Shown: positions 51,347 to 60,224, numbered from the stretch's first letter. The stretch: DNA of 64,000 nucleotides from Nonomuraea guangzhouensis (GCF_019396345.1 NZ_JAHKRM010000001.1:186001-250000); one strand, 5' to 3'. Notes: generated by a model not told the origin, from the letters alone. Made by a program: numbers and translations.

Positions 51347-52660
51347 ATGACGACGCCTTCCTACCTGAGCGGCAACCTCGCCCCCATCTCCGACGAGACC
51401 GAGGCGTACGACCTGCCCGTCTCCGGCGCCCTGCCCACCGAGCTGACCGGGCGATACTTCCGCAACGGCCCCAACCCGAGGCCGGGCGAGGACCCCGGCC
51501 ACTGGTTCGCCGGCCACGGGATGCTGCACGGCGTACGCCTCGACCGGGGACGGGCCGAGTGGTACCGCAACCGGTGGGTGCACACCAAGAAGTTCACCGA
51601 CAACGCGCCCTTCATCAGCGAGAACGGCGTCGACCTGGCCGCGGTAACGGCCAACACCTCTGTGATCAGACACGCCGACCGCATCTTCGCGCTCGTCGAG
51701 AACGGCCTGCCGCACGAGCTGACACCGGAGCTGGCCACGGTCGGCCCGTGCGACTTCGGCGGGCGGCTGGCCACGGCGATGACCGCGCACCCCAAAGAGG
51801 ACCCGGTCACCGGGGAGCTGCACTTCTTCGGCTACGGCTACTTCCCGCCGTTCGTCACCTACCACCGCCTGTCGGCGGACGGCGAGCTGGTGGAGAGCCG
51901 GGAGATCGAGGTGCCGAAGTCGACGATGATGCACGACTTCGCCGTCACCGAGCACTACCTGATCTGGCTCGACCTGCCCTTCGTGTTCGAGCTCGGGCGC
52001 GCGGGCATGCCGTACGCCTGGGACGACGGATACGGCGCGCGGATCGGCGTGTCACCCCGGCAGGGCGGCCCGACCAGGTGGTTCGACGTCGACCCGTGCT
52101 ACGTCTTCCACGTCGGCAACGCCTGGGAGGACGCGGACGGCCGGATCGTGCTCAACGCCGCCCGCTACACGCAAGCCGGGTTCACCGGGCTGTGGGCGCA
52201 CATCGGCAACACCGGGGACCCGGCCAGGCACGCGGCCACGATCGCCACCGCGACGCTGCACCGATGGACCCTCGACCCGGCGTCCGGCTCGGTCAAGGAG
52301 GAGGCGCAGGACGACCGGGGCATCGAGTTCCCCACGTACAACGACGCCCTGCTCGGCCGGGCCAGCCGCTACCTCTACACGGTGGGCGAGAACTCGCACT
52401 CCATCGTCAAGTACGACCACCAGACCGGCGCGGCCCAGGTGCGGGAGACCGGCGGCGACACGGGCGAGGCGGTGTTCGTGGCGGCCGAGGGAGCGCGGGC
52501 CGAGGACGAGGGCTGGCTGCTGTCGGTGGTCACCACGGGCGAGAGCTCCGAGCTGCTCGTCCTCGACGCCACCGACCTGTCGGACGTGGCGTCGGTCCGG
52601 CTGCCTCAGCGTGTTCCGGCCGGCTTCCACGGGACGTGGCTGGCGGACGGCCCACGCTAG
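51347..52660 (+). CDS. Carotenoid/lignostilbene cleavage oxygenase
   Basis: The 437-aa product starts at ATG 51347 with GGAG 9 nt upstream. GRYFRNGPNPRP and HWFAGHGMLHGVRL are the N-terminal blocks of the RPE65/CCD family; iron-binding histidines lie in MMHDFAVTEHY, YVFHVGNAWED and GFHGTWL near the C-terminus. The family cleaves polyene or stilbene C=C bonds to aldehydes with O2. The aldehyde dehydrogenase gene just downstream fits product oxidation. No signal peptide is visible. Confidence 0.9.
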   Translation: MTTPSYLSGNLAPISDETEAYDLPVSGALPTELTGRYFRNGPNPRPGEDPGHWFAGHGMLHGVRLDRGRAEWYRNRWVHTKKFTDNAPFISENGVDLAAVTANTSVIRHADRIFALVENGLPHELTPELATVGPCDFGGRLATAMTAHPKEDPVTGELHFFGYGYFPPFVTYHRLSADGELVESREIEVPKSTMMHDFAVTEHYLIWLDLPFVFELGRAGMPYAWDDGYGARIGVSPRQGGPTRWFDVDPCYVFHVGNAWEDADGRIVLNAARYTQAGFTGLWAHIGNTGDPARHAATIATATLHRWTLDPASGSVKEEAQDDRGIEFPTYNDALLGRASRYLYTVGENSHSIVKYDHQTGAAQVRETGGDTGEAVFVAAEGARAEDEGWLLSVVTTGESSELLVLDATDLSDVASVRLPQRVPAGFHGTWLADGPR

Positions 52661-52675
52661 TAAGCGATGGCTTAC
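52660..52675. promoter_or_regulatory. Inverted repeat between oxygenase and aldehyde dehydrogenase genes
   Basis: GTAAGC (52660-52665) and GCTTAC (52670-52675) are exact inverted repeats separated by GATG. They overlap the oxygenase stop codon and lie 18 bp before the dehydrogenase start. It may be an operator or a short hairpin. Confidence 0.35.
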
Positions 52676-52692
52676 CGGTTTATGGTGACGCC

Positions 52693-54165
52693 ATGACCAC
52701 GCTGACGTTCGACTCACTGAACCCGGCGACCGGCGAGGTCGTCGGGAGTCACCCCAAGCAGTCCGCCGACGCCGTGCGCGAGAGCGTCGGCCGGGCCGAG
52801 CAGGCCGCGACGTGGTGGGCCGGGCTGGCCCCCGCCGAACGCCGCCGCCGCCTGCTCGACTACAAGGCCGTGCTCACCCAGCACCTCAAGGAGCTGGCCG
52901 GGCTCGTGCACGACGAGACGGGCAAGCCGGTCGGCGACGCCACGCTGGAGATCGTGCTGGCGATCACGCACCTCGACTGGGCGGCCCGCAACGCGGACAG
53001 GGTCCTGGGGCGGCGCCGCGTCTCGACCGGGATGATCGGCTTCAACCTGGCCGCCACGCTCGAATACCTGCCGCTGGGCGTGGTCGGCGTGATCGGTCCG
53101 TGGAACTACCCGGTCTTCACGCCGATGGGCTCGATCGCGTACGCGCTCGCGGCCGGCAACGCGGTCGTCTTCAAGCCCAGCGAGCTCACCCCCGGCGTCG
53201 GGGTACGGCTGGCGGAGCTGTTCGCCGAGTCGGTGCCGGAGCAGCCGGTGTTCCAGACCGTGACCGGGCTCGGGGAGACGGGCGCGCTGCTGGCGAAGGA
53301 CCCTCGGGTCAAGAAGGTGGCGTTCACCGGCTCGACGGCCACGGCCAAGCGGGTCATGGCGGCCTGCGCCGAGAACCTGACGCCGATCGTGGCCGAGTGC
53401 GGTGGCAAGGACGCGTTCATCGTCGACGCCGACGCCGACCTGAAGGCCGCCGCCGACGCCTGCCTGTGGGGAGCGATGTCCAACGCCGGGCAGACGTGCG
53501 TGGGTGTCGAGCGGGTGTACGTCGTGGACGCCGTCTATGAAACTTTCATGCGCGAGCTGTCGGACCGGGTCGCCACGGTCAAAGCGGGCGAGGACTACGG
53601 CCCGATCACCATGCCGGGCCAGCTGGACATCATCCGGCGCCACATCGACGACGCCACCAAGTCCGGAAAAGTCGTGACAGGCGGCCCCGACTCGGTGCGC
53701 GCCCCGTACGTGGACCCGGTGATCGTCGAGGACGTCCCGGAGGACTCCCCCGCGGTGCGCGAGGAGACGTTCGGCCCGACCATCACCGTACGACGCACCC
53801 GCGACGCGCAACAGGCGCTGGAGCTGGCCAACGCCTCGGCATACGGGCTGGCAGGCACCGTCTTCTCCGGCAACGCCCGCCGGGCCATGGAATTGGCCCG
53901 GCTGATGCGCACCGGGATGACGGCCGTCAACTCGGTCATTTCATTCGCCGGGGTGCCCGCGCTGCCGTTCGGCGGGATCGGTGATTCGGGCTTCGGGCGC
54001 ATCCACGGAGCCGATGGGTTGCGGGAGTTCGCCAGGCCCAAAGCGATCAGCCGACAGCGGTTCGCCATGCCCGGCATGAACCTGACCTCGTTCAGCAGGG
54101 GGCCCAAGGAGCTTGAGCGGCTGATCAGGCTTGTCACGTTCTTGCACGGGCGACGTAAGAGATAA
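52693..54165 (+). CDS. Aldehyde dehydrogenase
   Basis: The 490-aa enzyme starts at ATG 52693. PLGVVGVIGPWNYP, FTGSTATAKRV, the general base Glu in VAECGGKDA and the nucleophile in NAGQTCVGVERV place it in the ALDH superfamily. PFGGIGDSGFGRIHG and a basic C-terminal extension (LIRLVTFLHGRRKR) resemble class 3/coniferyl aldehyde dehydrogenases, which can be membrane-associated. It lies 32 bp after the oxygenase gene and likely oxidises its aldehyde product to an acid with NAD(P). Confidence 0.92.
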   Translation: MTTLTFDSLNPATGEVVGSHPKQSADAVRESVGRAEQAATWWAGLAPAERRRRLLDYKAVLTQHLKELAGLVHDETGKPVGDATLEIVLAITHLDWAARNADRVLGRRRVSTGMIGFNLAATLEYLPLGVVGVIGPWNYPVFTPMGSIAYALAAGNAVVFKPSELTPGVGVRLAELFAESVPEQPVFQTVTGLGETGALLAKDPRVKKVAFTGSTATAKRVMAACAENLTPIVAECGGKDAFIVDADADLKAAADACLWGAMSNAGQTCVGVERVYVVDAVYETFMRELSDRVATVKAGEDYGPITMPGQLDIIRRHIDDATKSGKVVTGGPDSVRAPYVDPVIVEDVPEDSPAVREETFGPTITVRRTRDAQQALELANASAYGLAGTVFSGNARRAMELARLMRTGMTAVNSVISFAGVPALPFGGIGDSGFGRIHGADGLREFARPKAISRQRFAMPGMNLTSFSRGPKELERLIRLVTFLHGRRKR

Positions 54166-54185
54166 AGTATATGCTCTTTCCCAAA

Positions 54186-54198
54186 ACGGATCATCCGT
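54186..54198. promoter_or_regulatory. 13-bp palindrome upstream of TetR, candidate operator
   Basis: ACGGAT (54186-54191) and ATCCGT (54193-54198) are perfect inverted repeats around one base, 31 bp before the TetR start and inside an AT-rich segment, consistent with autoregulation. Confidence 0.45.
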
Positions 54199-54228
54199 CC
54201 ATAATTGTGTGCTCTGGGGGCCACGATC

Positions 54229-54852
54229 ATGTTGGACGGGTGGAATGTGAACCGGTCTTACCGGGGAATGTCGGCTGAGCAAAGGCTGGCGGACAGACGC
54301 GAGCGGCTGATGGCAGCCGCCTACACGCTATACGCGAAGCCAGGTTTCGCGGCGACGACGATCGAAAGACTGTGCTCGGAGGCCCGGATCTCGAACCGTG
54401 CCTTCTACGAATGTTTCGGTGGCCGAGAGGAACTTCTTCAGGCGCTGCACGAGCGATGCGTGGAGGAAAGCCTCGCAGTTGTTGCCAAGGCGTTACAAGA
54501 GGCGCCCGCGACCCTGGAGGACAGGGTGCGGGCGGGGATTCGCGCGTATATCGAGTTCGCCACGGCCGACTGGCGTCGCGCTCGCATCATGCACCTGGAG
54601 GTGCGCAGGTCGGGCGATGTTCTCACGGCTTCTCGCCAGCGTGCCGTCGACTCCTTCGCCCGCCTTGTCGAGGAGGCCGCGGCGGAATTCCCGCAGTCGG
54701 GCCGGCCGAATCGACGGTTGGTGGCGCTAGGAGCTATTGGAGCGCTACAAGAGCTGCTCATCGAATGGCTGCTGGCGGAGGACCCGCCGCCCATCGACGA
54801 ACTGGTCGGCGTCGCCGTACACATCTTCGGCAGAACCCTCGGATCGTCGTGA
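54229..54852 (+). CDS. TetR-family regulator at the end of the oxygenase cluster
   Basis: The 207-aa product (from ATG 54229, GGGGGG upstream) has an N-terminal HTH: RRERLMAAAYTLYAKPGFAATTIERLCSEARISNRAFYECFGGREELL. An ATG at 54268 (MSAEQRLADRRERL) is an alternative start. The C-terminal domain is not recognised. It follows the dehydrogenase on the same strand after 63 bp that contain a 13-bp palindrome. Regulation of the oxygenase/dehydrogenase pair is likely but inferred. Confidence 0.88.
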   Translation: MLDGWNVNRSYRGMSAEQRLADRRERLMAAAYTLYAKPGFAATTIERLCSEARISNRAFYECFGGREELLQALHERCVEESLAVVAKALQEAPATLEDRVRAGIRAYIEFATADWRRARIMHLEVRRSGDVLTASRQRAVDSFARLVEEAAAEFPQSGRPNRRLVALGAIGALQELLIEWLLAEDPPPIDELVGVAVHIFGRTLGSS

Positions 54853-54972
54853 GGCCCTGATTACGGATCGTGTTTATTTGGCAATGTGGTATGGCGAATA
54901 ATCGCCGCGCTAATCAGGATATCCGGCGTTCTTCGAACTACTACCGCGTGTGGGAGTTTGGCCCACGAAAAC

Positions 54973-55000
54973 GGCGAGCAGCGGCTGATCGCTGCTCGCC
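54973..55000 (-). terminator. Terminator of the second STAS gene
   Basis: GGCGAGCAGCG (54973-54983) and CGCTGCTCGCC (54990-55000) form an 11-bp perfect stem with a 6-nt loop, 50 bp after the STAS stop on the minus strand. It can also stop the convergent TetR transcript. The rest of 54853-55049 shows no gene. Confidence 0.75.
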
Positions 55001-55049
55001 CTATATATCGCGACATCCGGCGTACTCCCGTGCACCGCCGGCCACCGCT

Positions 55050-55367
55050 TCAGGCCACCGCGACCTCCGAAGCCTCCACAGGCAGCACCCGATTCAGCCG
55101 GGTCACCGCCAGGATCCGCATGATCCGCGGCGGCACCCCCCGAAGAACGAGGCGGCGTTGCACGCTGATCGCGCGCCGATGCGTGCCCACGAGCACTCCG
55201 AGGCCGGTGGCGTCGATCATCTCCAGCTTGGAGAGGTCGAGGATCAGGTCTCCCTCGCCGGAGTCGACCGCGTCGTGCAGACGCGTCCGCACTCCCGCCG
55301 ACGTTCCGGCGTCGAGTCTCGTCCCGATCCGCACCACCTGGGCACTTGGATCGCCCCGGACGCGCAT
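55050..55367 (-). CDS. STAS-domain anti-sigma factor antagonist
   Basis: The 105-aa single STAS domain has VVRIGTRLDAGTSAGVRTRLHDAV and DLILDLSKLEMIDATGLGVLVGTHRRA. The residue aligned with the usual phosphorylated serine is in DATGLG, so threonine is at the site (MIDATGLG). Strong RBS GAGGAGG before ATG 55367. No anti-sigma or sigma gene is beside it. It lies 90 bp after the histidine kinase gene on the same strand, so a joint role in signalling is possible but unproven. Confidence 0.85.
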   Translation of the reverse strand: MRVRGDPSAQVVRIGTRLDAGTSAGVRTRLHDAVDSGEGDLILDLSKLEMIDATGLGVLVGTHRRAISVQRRLVLRGVPPRIMRILAVTRLNRVLPVEASEVAVA

Positions 55368-55457
55368 GCCACCTCCTCAAGTCACGCCACGTGTCTCACG
55401 CGGCGTAGTCGTACCCTTCCGCAGGGCGCTTGCCGGGCTGAACCCGGCACTTGTCCA

Positions 55458-56627
55458 CTACCCACAGATCGGGAGTGACACAACCGCCCGCAACAGGAAC
55501 TCTCCATCGCCCGTTGGACGCGCCGTGACCTTGCCACCCACGCTCGCCAGCCGCTCCCCCATGCCCGTCAGGCCACTGCCCAGGTCGGCGACCTGGCGGC
55601 GGCCCACGCCGTCGTTGCGCACCCGCAGCTCCGCCTCCTCGTCGGTGAAGCGGAGCGTGATCTCGCAGAACGAGGCCGTGCTGTGCTTGAGCACGTTCGT
55701 CGCCGCCTCGCGGACGGCGTAGGCGAACGCGGGCGCCACGCCGCCCGGCGGCTCACGGTAGGGCAGCTGCAGCTCGCAGCGGATGCCGGCCGCTTCGAGC
55801 ACCCCTTTCACGCTGTCCAGCTCGGCGTGCAGGTCGAGCTCGCGGTAGCCGCGCACGGCCTGGCGCAGCTCCCGCAGCGCCGTTCTGGTCAGCGCGTTCA
55901 CCTCGGTCATCTCCGCCTTCGCGGCGACGGTGTCGGCCTCCGAGAGCCGTACGGCCAGCTCGGTCTTGACCGCGATGGCCGAGAGCTGGTGCCCCACGAG
56001 ATCGTGCAAGTCCCTGGCGAAGCGCAGCCGCTCCTCCACGATCGCCAGCCGGGTGTGCGCCTCCCTGCCTTCATGTGCCTGTACGGCGAGCGTGTAGATC
56101 CAGGCCCAGAACCGGTTGCTCGGCGGCAACAAGGCGCACATCACCGTGTAGAGGAGTCCCATGAAGAAGATCGCCCCGCTGTCGCCCGGGACCGGGGCCG
56201 ACAGCAGGCCCTGTCCGGAAAGGACCGCGATGGCGCCCAGCCCGGCGCCGGCCGCGAGCGTCCCCACCGCCAGGCCCACGGCCGTCCACGCGCGGACCCC
56301 GATCGTCGCCACGGACACCCACGCCAGCAGAGCGAAGCCCCACCCGAACGGGTCGCCTCCGCCCATAGCGGTGCCCAGCAAGGCGAGAGCGCCGGCCGCC
56401 ACGACCTCTCTTCTGAGATAGCGACGCTCGAGGACAGCGCGGGTGATGCGCAGGAAGAACCAGGTGAAGCCGATCATGGCGATCAGAGCGGGCACGATAC
56501 GCAGCCACGAGGCCGTACCACCGGCGACGGTGCCGAGAATCGCCATGACGATGGCGAACCACATCATCACGACTGCCGCGTTCAGCACGCATAGAGAGAT
56601 TCGCCGTGCCCGCTTGATCGCGTCCAC
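55458..56627 (-). CDS. NarL-type sensor histidine kinase without an adjacent response regulator
   Basis: The 389-aa kinase has five to six membrane segments (about 10-175), a HisKA_3 dimerisation helix with the phospho-acceptor RFARDLHDLVGHQLSAIAVK (His208) and an ATPase domain with REAATNVLKH (N box) and GSGLTGMGER (G box). It starts at GTG 56627, exactly adjoining the ABC permease stop (TAG GTG). No DNA-binding response regulator lies next to it. The kinase may sense the exporter or its substrate, as in BceS-like systems, with a distant regulator partner. Confidence 0.9.
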   Translation of the reverse strand: MDAIKRARRISLCVLNAAVVMMWFAIVMAILGTVAGGTASWLRIVPALIAMIGFTWFFLRITRAVLERRYLRREVVAAGALALLGTAMGGGDPFGWGFALLAWVSVATIGVRAWTAVGLAVGTLAAGAGLGAIAVLSGQGLLSAPVPGDSGAIFFMGLLYTVMCALLPPSNRFWAWIYTLAVQAHEGREAHTRLAIVEERLRFARDLHDLVGHQLSAIAVKTELAVRLSEADTVAAKAEMTEVNALTRTALRELRQAVRGYRELDLHAELDSVKGVLEAAGIRCELQLPYREPPGGVAPAFAYAVREAATNVLKHSTASFCEITLRFTDEEAELRVRNDGVGRRQVADLGSGLTGMGERLASVGGKVTARPTGDGEFLLRAVVSLPICG

Positions 56628-57749
56628 CTATTTCACACGCAACACGTCGCCGAGCTTGACCCTGGCCCCGGTACGCAGCACGGCCCGCTCGTACACCTTC
56701 GCGCCGAAGGACAGCACGCCGAGCACGGCCAGCACCATCAGCACCATGGACAGGCCGACCTCCCAGAACGGCACCTCGGCGGCGGCCATCCGCACCGGCA
56801 TGACCATCGAGGAGAACGGCGGCACGAGCGAGGCGACCCTGGCCAGCGTGCCGGTGGGGTCGGTGGTGACGTAGAAGGCCCCGAAGTAGGTGACCATGAT
56901 CAGCATGGTCAGCGGGGACATCACGTTGCCCACCTCCTCCTGCCGGGAGACCAGCGAGCTGAGCGCGGCCGCGAGCGTGGCGAAGAAGGCGTAGCCGAGC
57001 ACGAACCAGACCAGCACCCCCGCCACGATGCCCGGCAGGCCGGGCGGGAAGTCCACCGCGATGCCCGAGACGAGCGAGGCCGAGATGCCGACCACGAGGA
57101 TCGTGCCCAGGTTGATCAGGCCGAGCGCGCCCAGCCCGATGATCTTGCCGGCGAGCAGCTGCCAAGGCCGCACCGAGGTGAGCAGGATCTCCACGATCCG
57201 GCTGCCCTTCTCCTCCACCACGCCCATGGCGACCATCATGACCTGTCCGATGATCAGCATGAAGAGCACGAGGACGAGCACCACGGCGATCCCGGTCCTG
57301 GCGGCCTGGTAACGGGTGTCGGCGCCCACGGACACCATCTGGAGCGGCGGAATCGACACGCCCGCGGCGCCCAGCTTGAGCTCCCGGTTGGTGCTCTGCA
57401 GCAGCACGCCGAGCTCGGTGCCGATCTCGCCGTCGGTGAGGACCTTCTTGTTGTCGATCAGCGCCGCGTCCACGTCGCCGTCGAGCACCGCCTTCTTGGC
57501 CGCCGCCTCGTCGGGGAACGTCCGCCACGTGAACTCCGCGTCCGGCGCCGCCGCCTTCAGCGGCAGCTCCTGGGAGTGCACGGCACCGATCTTGTACGAG
57601 TCGGGCCTGTCGAAGACCTTCGGCGCGAACGCCACCCCGCCCACCAGCACGGCGGTGATGAGCAGCCCGATCACAAAGGCCTTCGTCCGGATATGGGTGG
57701 CGACCTCACGTCGCGCCACCAGCATCACACTGCTCATGCCGCCGTTCAC
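56628..57749 (-). CDS. ABC-2 type permease (NatB-like)
   Basis: The 373-aa product (GTG 57749) has one N-terminal membrane helix, a large extracellular domain (about 45-165: PDSYKIGAVHSQELPLKAAAPDAEFTWRTF), then five membrane helices (about 178-345) with VEEKGSRIVEILLTSVRPWQLLAGKIIGLG, the ABC-2 family signature. It resembles NatB/YhaP-type Na+ or antibiotic exporters. It overlaps the ATPase gene by 4 bp (GTGA). Confidence 0.9.
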   Translation of the reverse strand: MNGGMSSVMLVARREVATHIRTKAFVIGLLITAVLVGGVAFAPKVFDRPDSYKIGAVHSQELPLKAAAPDAEFTWRTFPDEAAAKKAVLDGDVDAALIDNKKVLTDGEIGTELGVLLQSTNRELKLGAAGVSIPPLQMVSVGADTRYQAARTGIAVVLVLVLFMLIIGQVMMVAMGVVEEKGSRIVEILLTSVRPWQLLAGKIIGLGALGLINLGTILVVGISASLVSGIAVDFPPGLPGIVAGVLVWFVLGYAFFATLAAALSSLVSRQEEVGNVMSPLTMLIMVTYFGAFYVTTDPTGTLARVASLVPPFSSMVMPVRMAAAEVPFWEVGLSMVLMVLAVLGVLSFGAKVYERAVLRTGARVKLGDVLRVK

Positions 57750-58642
57750 GCCACGGCCTCCTTGAAGATCTCGGTAAGGGTCGGCTGGTCGGTGCCGAAG
57801 TGCTCGACCTGCCCGGCCTTCATGGCACGGCGCAGGATCTCCTGACCGTCGCCGTCGGTGGTGAGCAGCACGTGCCGGTCGCCGGTGACGGTGACGGTGC
57901 CGGGCAGGCCGTCGGCCCAACCGGGCGCCGGGTCGCGCACCACGACGCGGAGCGTACGGCTCTCCACCGCCCGCAGGTCGCCGACCGTGCCGCTGGCCAC
58001 CATCCGGCCCGCCGACACGATGCCGACCGAGTCGCACAACCGCTCCACCAGCTCCAGCTGATGGCTGGAGAAGATCACCGGTACGCCACCGCGGCAGCGC
58101 TCCTGCAACACCGTGGCCAGCGCGTCGACCGCGATCGGGTCGAGCCCGGAGAACGGCTCGTCGAGCACCAGCACCTCGGGGTCGTGCACCAGCGCCACGG
58201 CGAGCTGCACGCGCTGCTGGTTGCCCAGCGACAGCGCCTCGACCGCGTCGCCCCTGCGCTCGGTCAGCCCCAGCCGCTCCAGCAGGTCGCCGGCCGCCGC
58301 CCTGGCCGCCGCGGCGTCCATCCCGTGCAACCGGCCGAAGTACTCCACCTGCTCGGCGACGCGCATCTTCTGGTACAGCCCCCGCTCCTCGGGCATGTAG
58401 CCGAACCGCCGCCGCTCGGTGTACTCCAGCGGTCTGCCCTGCCAGCTCACCGAGCCCGCGTCGGGCTGCAGCACGCCCATGACGATCCGCATGGTGGTCG
58501 TCTTGCCGGCGCCGTTCGCGCCGACGAATCCGAACATCTCGCCCGGCCGTACGACGAAGCTGATCCCGTCGAGGGCCACCTTGCCCTCCGGTGCGTCCGG
58601 CCCACCGGCGAAGCGCTTGCGCAGTTCGCTGATCTCGAGCAT
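57746..58642 (-). CDS. ABC transporter ATP-binding protein (NatA-like)
   Basis: The 298-aa ATPase (ATG 58642, AGGA upstream) has Walker A GANGAGKTT (Lys47), a signature LSLGNQQRVQLA (in place of LSGGQ), Walker B VLVLDEPFSGLDP, and the H-loop SSHQ. It has a C-terminal extension of about 80 residues (SRTLRVVVRDPAPGWADGLPG...). With the permease gene it forms a heteromeric exporter, probably for a drug or cation, and the histidine kinase is co-transcribed. Confidence 0.92.
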   Translation of the reverse strand: MLEISELRKRFAGGPDAPEGKVALDGISFVVRPGEMFGFVGANGAGKTTTMRIVMGVLQPDAGSVSWQGRPLEYTERRRFGYMPEERGLYQKMRVAEQVEYFGRLHGMDAAAARAAAGDLLERLGLTERRGDAVEALSLGNQQRVQLAVALVHDPEVLVLDEPFSGLDPIAVDALATVLQERCRGGVPVIFSSHQLELVERLCDSVGIVSAGRMVASGTVGDLRAVESRTLRVVVRDPAPGWADGLPGTVTVTGDRHVLLTTDGDGQEILRRAMKAGQVEHFGTDQPTLTEIFKEAVA

Positions 58643-58768
58643 CAGATCCTCTCCTTCATCATGGGTCCATCGTCGCGGGTAGGGATTCGCGCTGGTAGTC
58701 GAGGAAATCACCGGAGCGGTATGCGCCCCGCGTCCGTTCCGGGTGACTTTTGTCATTACGCTGGCCCC

Positions 58769-59359
58769 ATGACGCGCGCCGACAAGGACAAGCCGGTCGT
58801 CCTCTCCCGCATCTACACCCGTACCGGGGACGACGGCACCACCGCTCTGAGCGACATGAGCCGCGCCTCCAAGACCGACCCGCGCCTGGCGGCCTACGCG
58901 GACGTGGAGGAGGCGAACGCGCACCTGGGGCTGGCCATGTCGCACGGCACGCTGCCGGTGGAGCTGACGGCGGTGCTGATCCGCATCCAGAACGAGCTCT
59001 TCGACGTCGGCGCCGACCTGGCGACGCCGGTCACCGACAATCCGGAGTTCCCGCCGCTCAGGGTCGAACAGTCCTACATCGACTGGCTGGAGGCGAGGTG
59101 CGATGAGTTCAACGAGCAGCTCAAGCCGCTGCGCAGCTTCATCCTGCCCGGTGGCGACCCGGCCATAGCGGGGCTGCACGTGGCGAGGGTCACGGTCCGG
59201 CGCGCCGAACGTACGACGTGGGCGGCTCTGCAGACGCACGAGGACATGAACCCGCTGACGGCCGCCTACCTCAACCGCCTGTCAGACCTGCTGTTCATCC
59301 TGTGCAGGGTCGCGCACGCGGGTGGCGAGATCCTCTGGAAGCCGGGCGGCACCCGCTAG
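58769..59359 (+). CDS. Cob(I)alamin adenosyltransferase (PduO-type)
   Basis: The 196-aa product has RIYTRTGDDGTTALSDMSRASKTDPRL (ATP-binding) and RVTVRRAERTTWAALQTHEDMNPLTAAYLNRLSDLLFILCRVAH, the conserved C-terminal helices. It makes adenosylcobalamin, the cofactor used by methylmalonyl-CoA mutase (the next step after epimerase encoded at 34600). ATG at 58769 gives the expected N-terminus. It is convergent with the DUF2550 gene, overlapping it by 4 bp. No cobalamin riboswitch was seen. Confidence 0.93.
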   Translation: MTRADKDKPVVLSRIYTRTGDDGTTALSDMSRASKTDPRLAAYADVEEANAHLGLAMSHGTLPVELTAVLIRIQNELFDVGADLATPVTDNPEFPPLRVEQSYIDWLEARCDEFNEQLKPLRSFILPGGDPAIAGLHVARVTVRRAERTTWAALQTHEDMNPLTAAYLNRLSDLLFILCRVAHAGGEILWKPGGTR

Positions 59360-59760
59360 GCGACGTCCAGATACGCGCTCGGCGGCGCGGACTCGAGCCA
59401 GGCGAGGAAGCCGGTCAGGGCGTCGGCGCTCATCGCGAGCGACATGTCGCGCGTGGTGCCGGAACAGTCCACCGCGTAGAAACCGCTGTCCAGCTCGCGC
59501 CGGGAGGAAACGACAAGGCCCCGCCTCGCGATCGCGTGGCGGGGCCTGAGGCGTACACCTATGAGCGGGATCCAATGGAGCTCTCCGTCGGCATAGCGGG
59601 CTACCCCGCGCTGCCAGCCCTGGTCGCCTACTCGCAGGCGGCAGGGCACGCTCCCCCTGGAGCGCGCCACCACAAGCCCGCGCAACGCCACCAGGACGGC
59701 GACCAGTAGCACACAGATGAGAACCGTCGCCACCAAGCCGCCCCCTTGCCCTAAACCCAC
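59356..59760 (-). CDS. DUF2550 membrane protein
   Basis: The 134-aa product has one N-terminal membrane helix (about 10-28) and a soluble domain with RGSVPCRLRVGDQGWQRGVARYADGELHWIPL and RELDSGFYAVDCSG. The DUF2550 gene sits directly after atpC in most actinobacteria (Rv1312 in M. tuberculosis), with a 9-bp gap here, so it is likely part of the ATP synthase operon. Function unknown. GTG 59760 and GTG 59733 are both possible starts. Confidence 0.88.
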   Translation of the reverse strand: MGLGQGGGLVATVLICVLLVAVLVALRGLVVARSRGSVPCRLRVGDQGWQRGVARYADGELHWIPLIGVRLRPRHAIARRGLVVSSRRELDSGFYAVDCSGTTRDMSLAMSADALTGFLAWLESAPPSAYLDVA

Positions 59761-59769
59761 ATCAAAGAA

Positions 59770-60171
59770 CTAGACCTCTTCGCCGGCCGCACGCAGCCGG
59801 GCCTTGGCGCGCTTGGCCTCGATGGCCGCGTCGGCGTCTTCCTGACTGGCCTCGATCGCGGCCTGTGCCCGTTCGAGAGCGTCACGGGCAGCCGCGACGT
59901 CGACCTCGGAACCGAGCTCGGCCACCTCGGCGAGCACGGAGACCTCGTCGTCGGCCACGGAGATGAACCCACCGTGCACCGCCGCGACCAGGTCGCCCTT
60001 GCCCTCCCGCTTCACGCGCAGCACGCCGCCCTCGACGAGGACGCCGAGCACAGGTGCGTGTTGCGGCATAATACCGATCTCGCCGTCCACGGTCTTGGCA
60101 ATCACCATGTCGGCCTCGCCCGACCAGATCTCACGCTCGGGCGAGACAACGCCTACTCTTAGCTTCGCCAC
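59770..60171 (-). CDS. atpC: ATP synthase epsilon subunit
   Basis: The 133-aa subunit has AKLRVGVVSPEREIWSGEADMVIAKTVDGEIGIMPQHAPVLGVL in the N-terminal beta-sandwich and a C-terminal helical hairpin (AARDALERAQAAIEASQEDADAAIEAKRAKARLRAA). It couples the rotor to F1 and can inhibit ATP hydrolysis. GTG 60171 has AAAGGAG upstream. The gap to atpD carries a stem-loop. Confidence 0.96.
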   Translation of the reverse strand: MAKLRVGVVSPEREIWSGEADMVIAKTVDGEIGIMPQHAPVLGVLVEGGVLRVKREGKGDLVAAVHGGFISVADDEVSVLAEVAELGSEVDVAAARDALERAQAAIEASQEDADAAIEAKRAKARLRAAGEEV

Positions 60172-60192
60172 GTAGGCTCCTTTCCGGACAGG

Positions 60193-60224
60193 AGTGGGGG
60201 CACGGCTTGCGCTATGCCCCCACT
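60193..60224 (-). other. Hairpin between atpD and atpC
   Basis: AGTGGGGGCA (60193-60202) pairs perfectly with TGCCCCCACT (60215-60224) around a 12-nt loop, in the 61-bp gap after atpD and before the atpC ribosome site. It may attenuate or stabilise the message so that epsilon is made in lower amount than beta. Confidence 0.5.

Noticed and set aside
52714..53811. 365-codon minus-strand frame inside the aldehyde dehydrogenase
   Set aside because: Antisense shadow; the plus frame carries all ALDH motifs.
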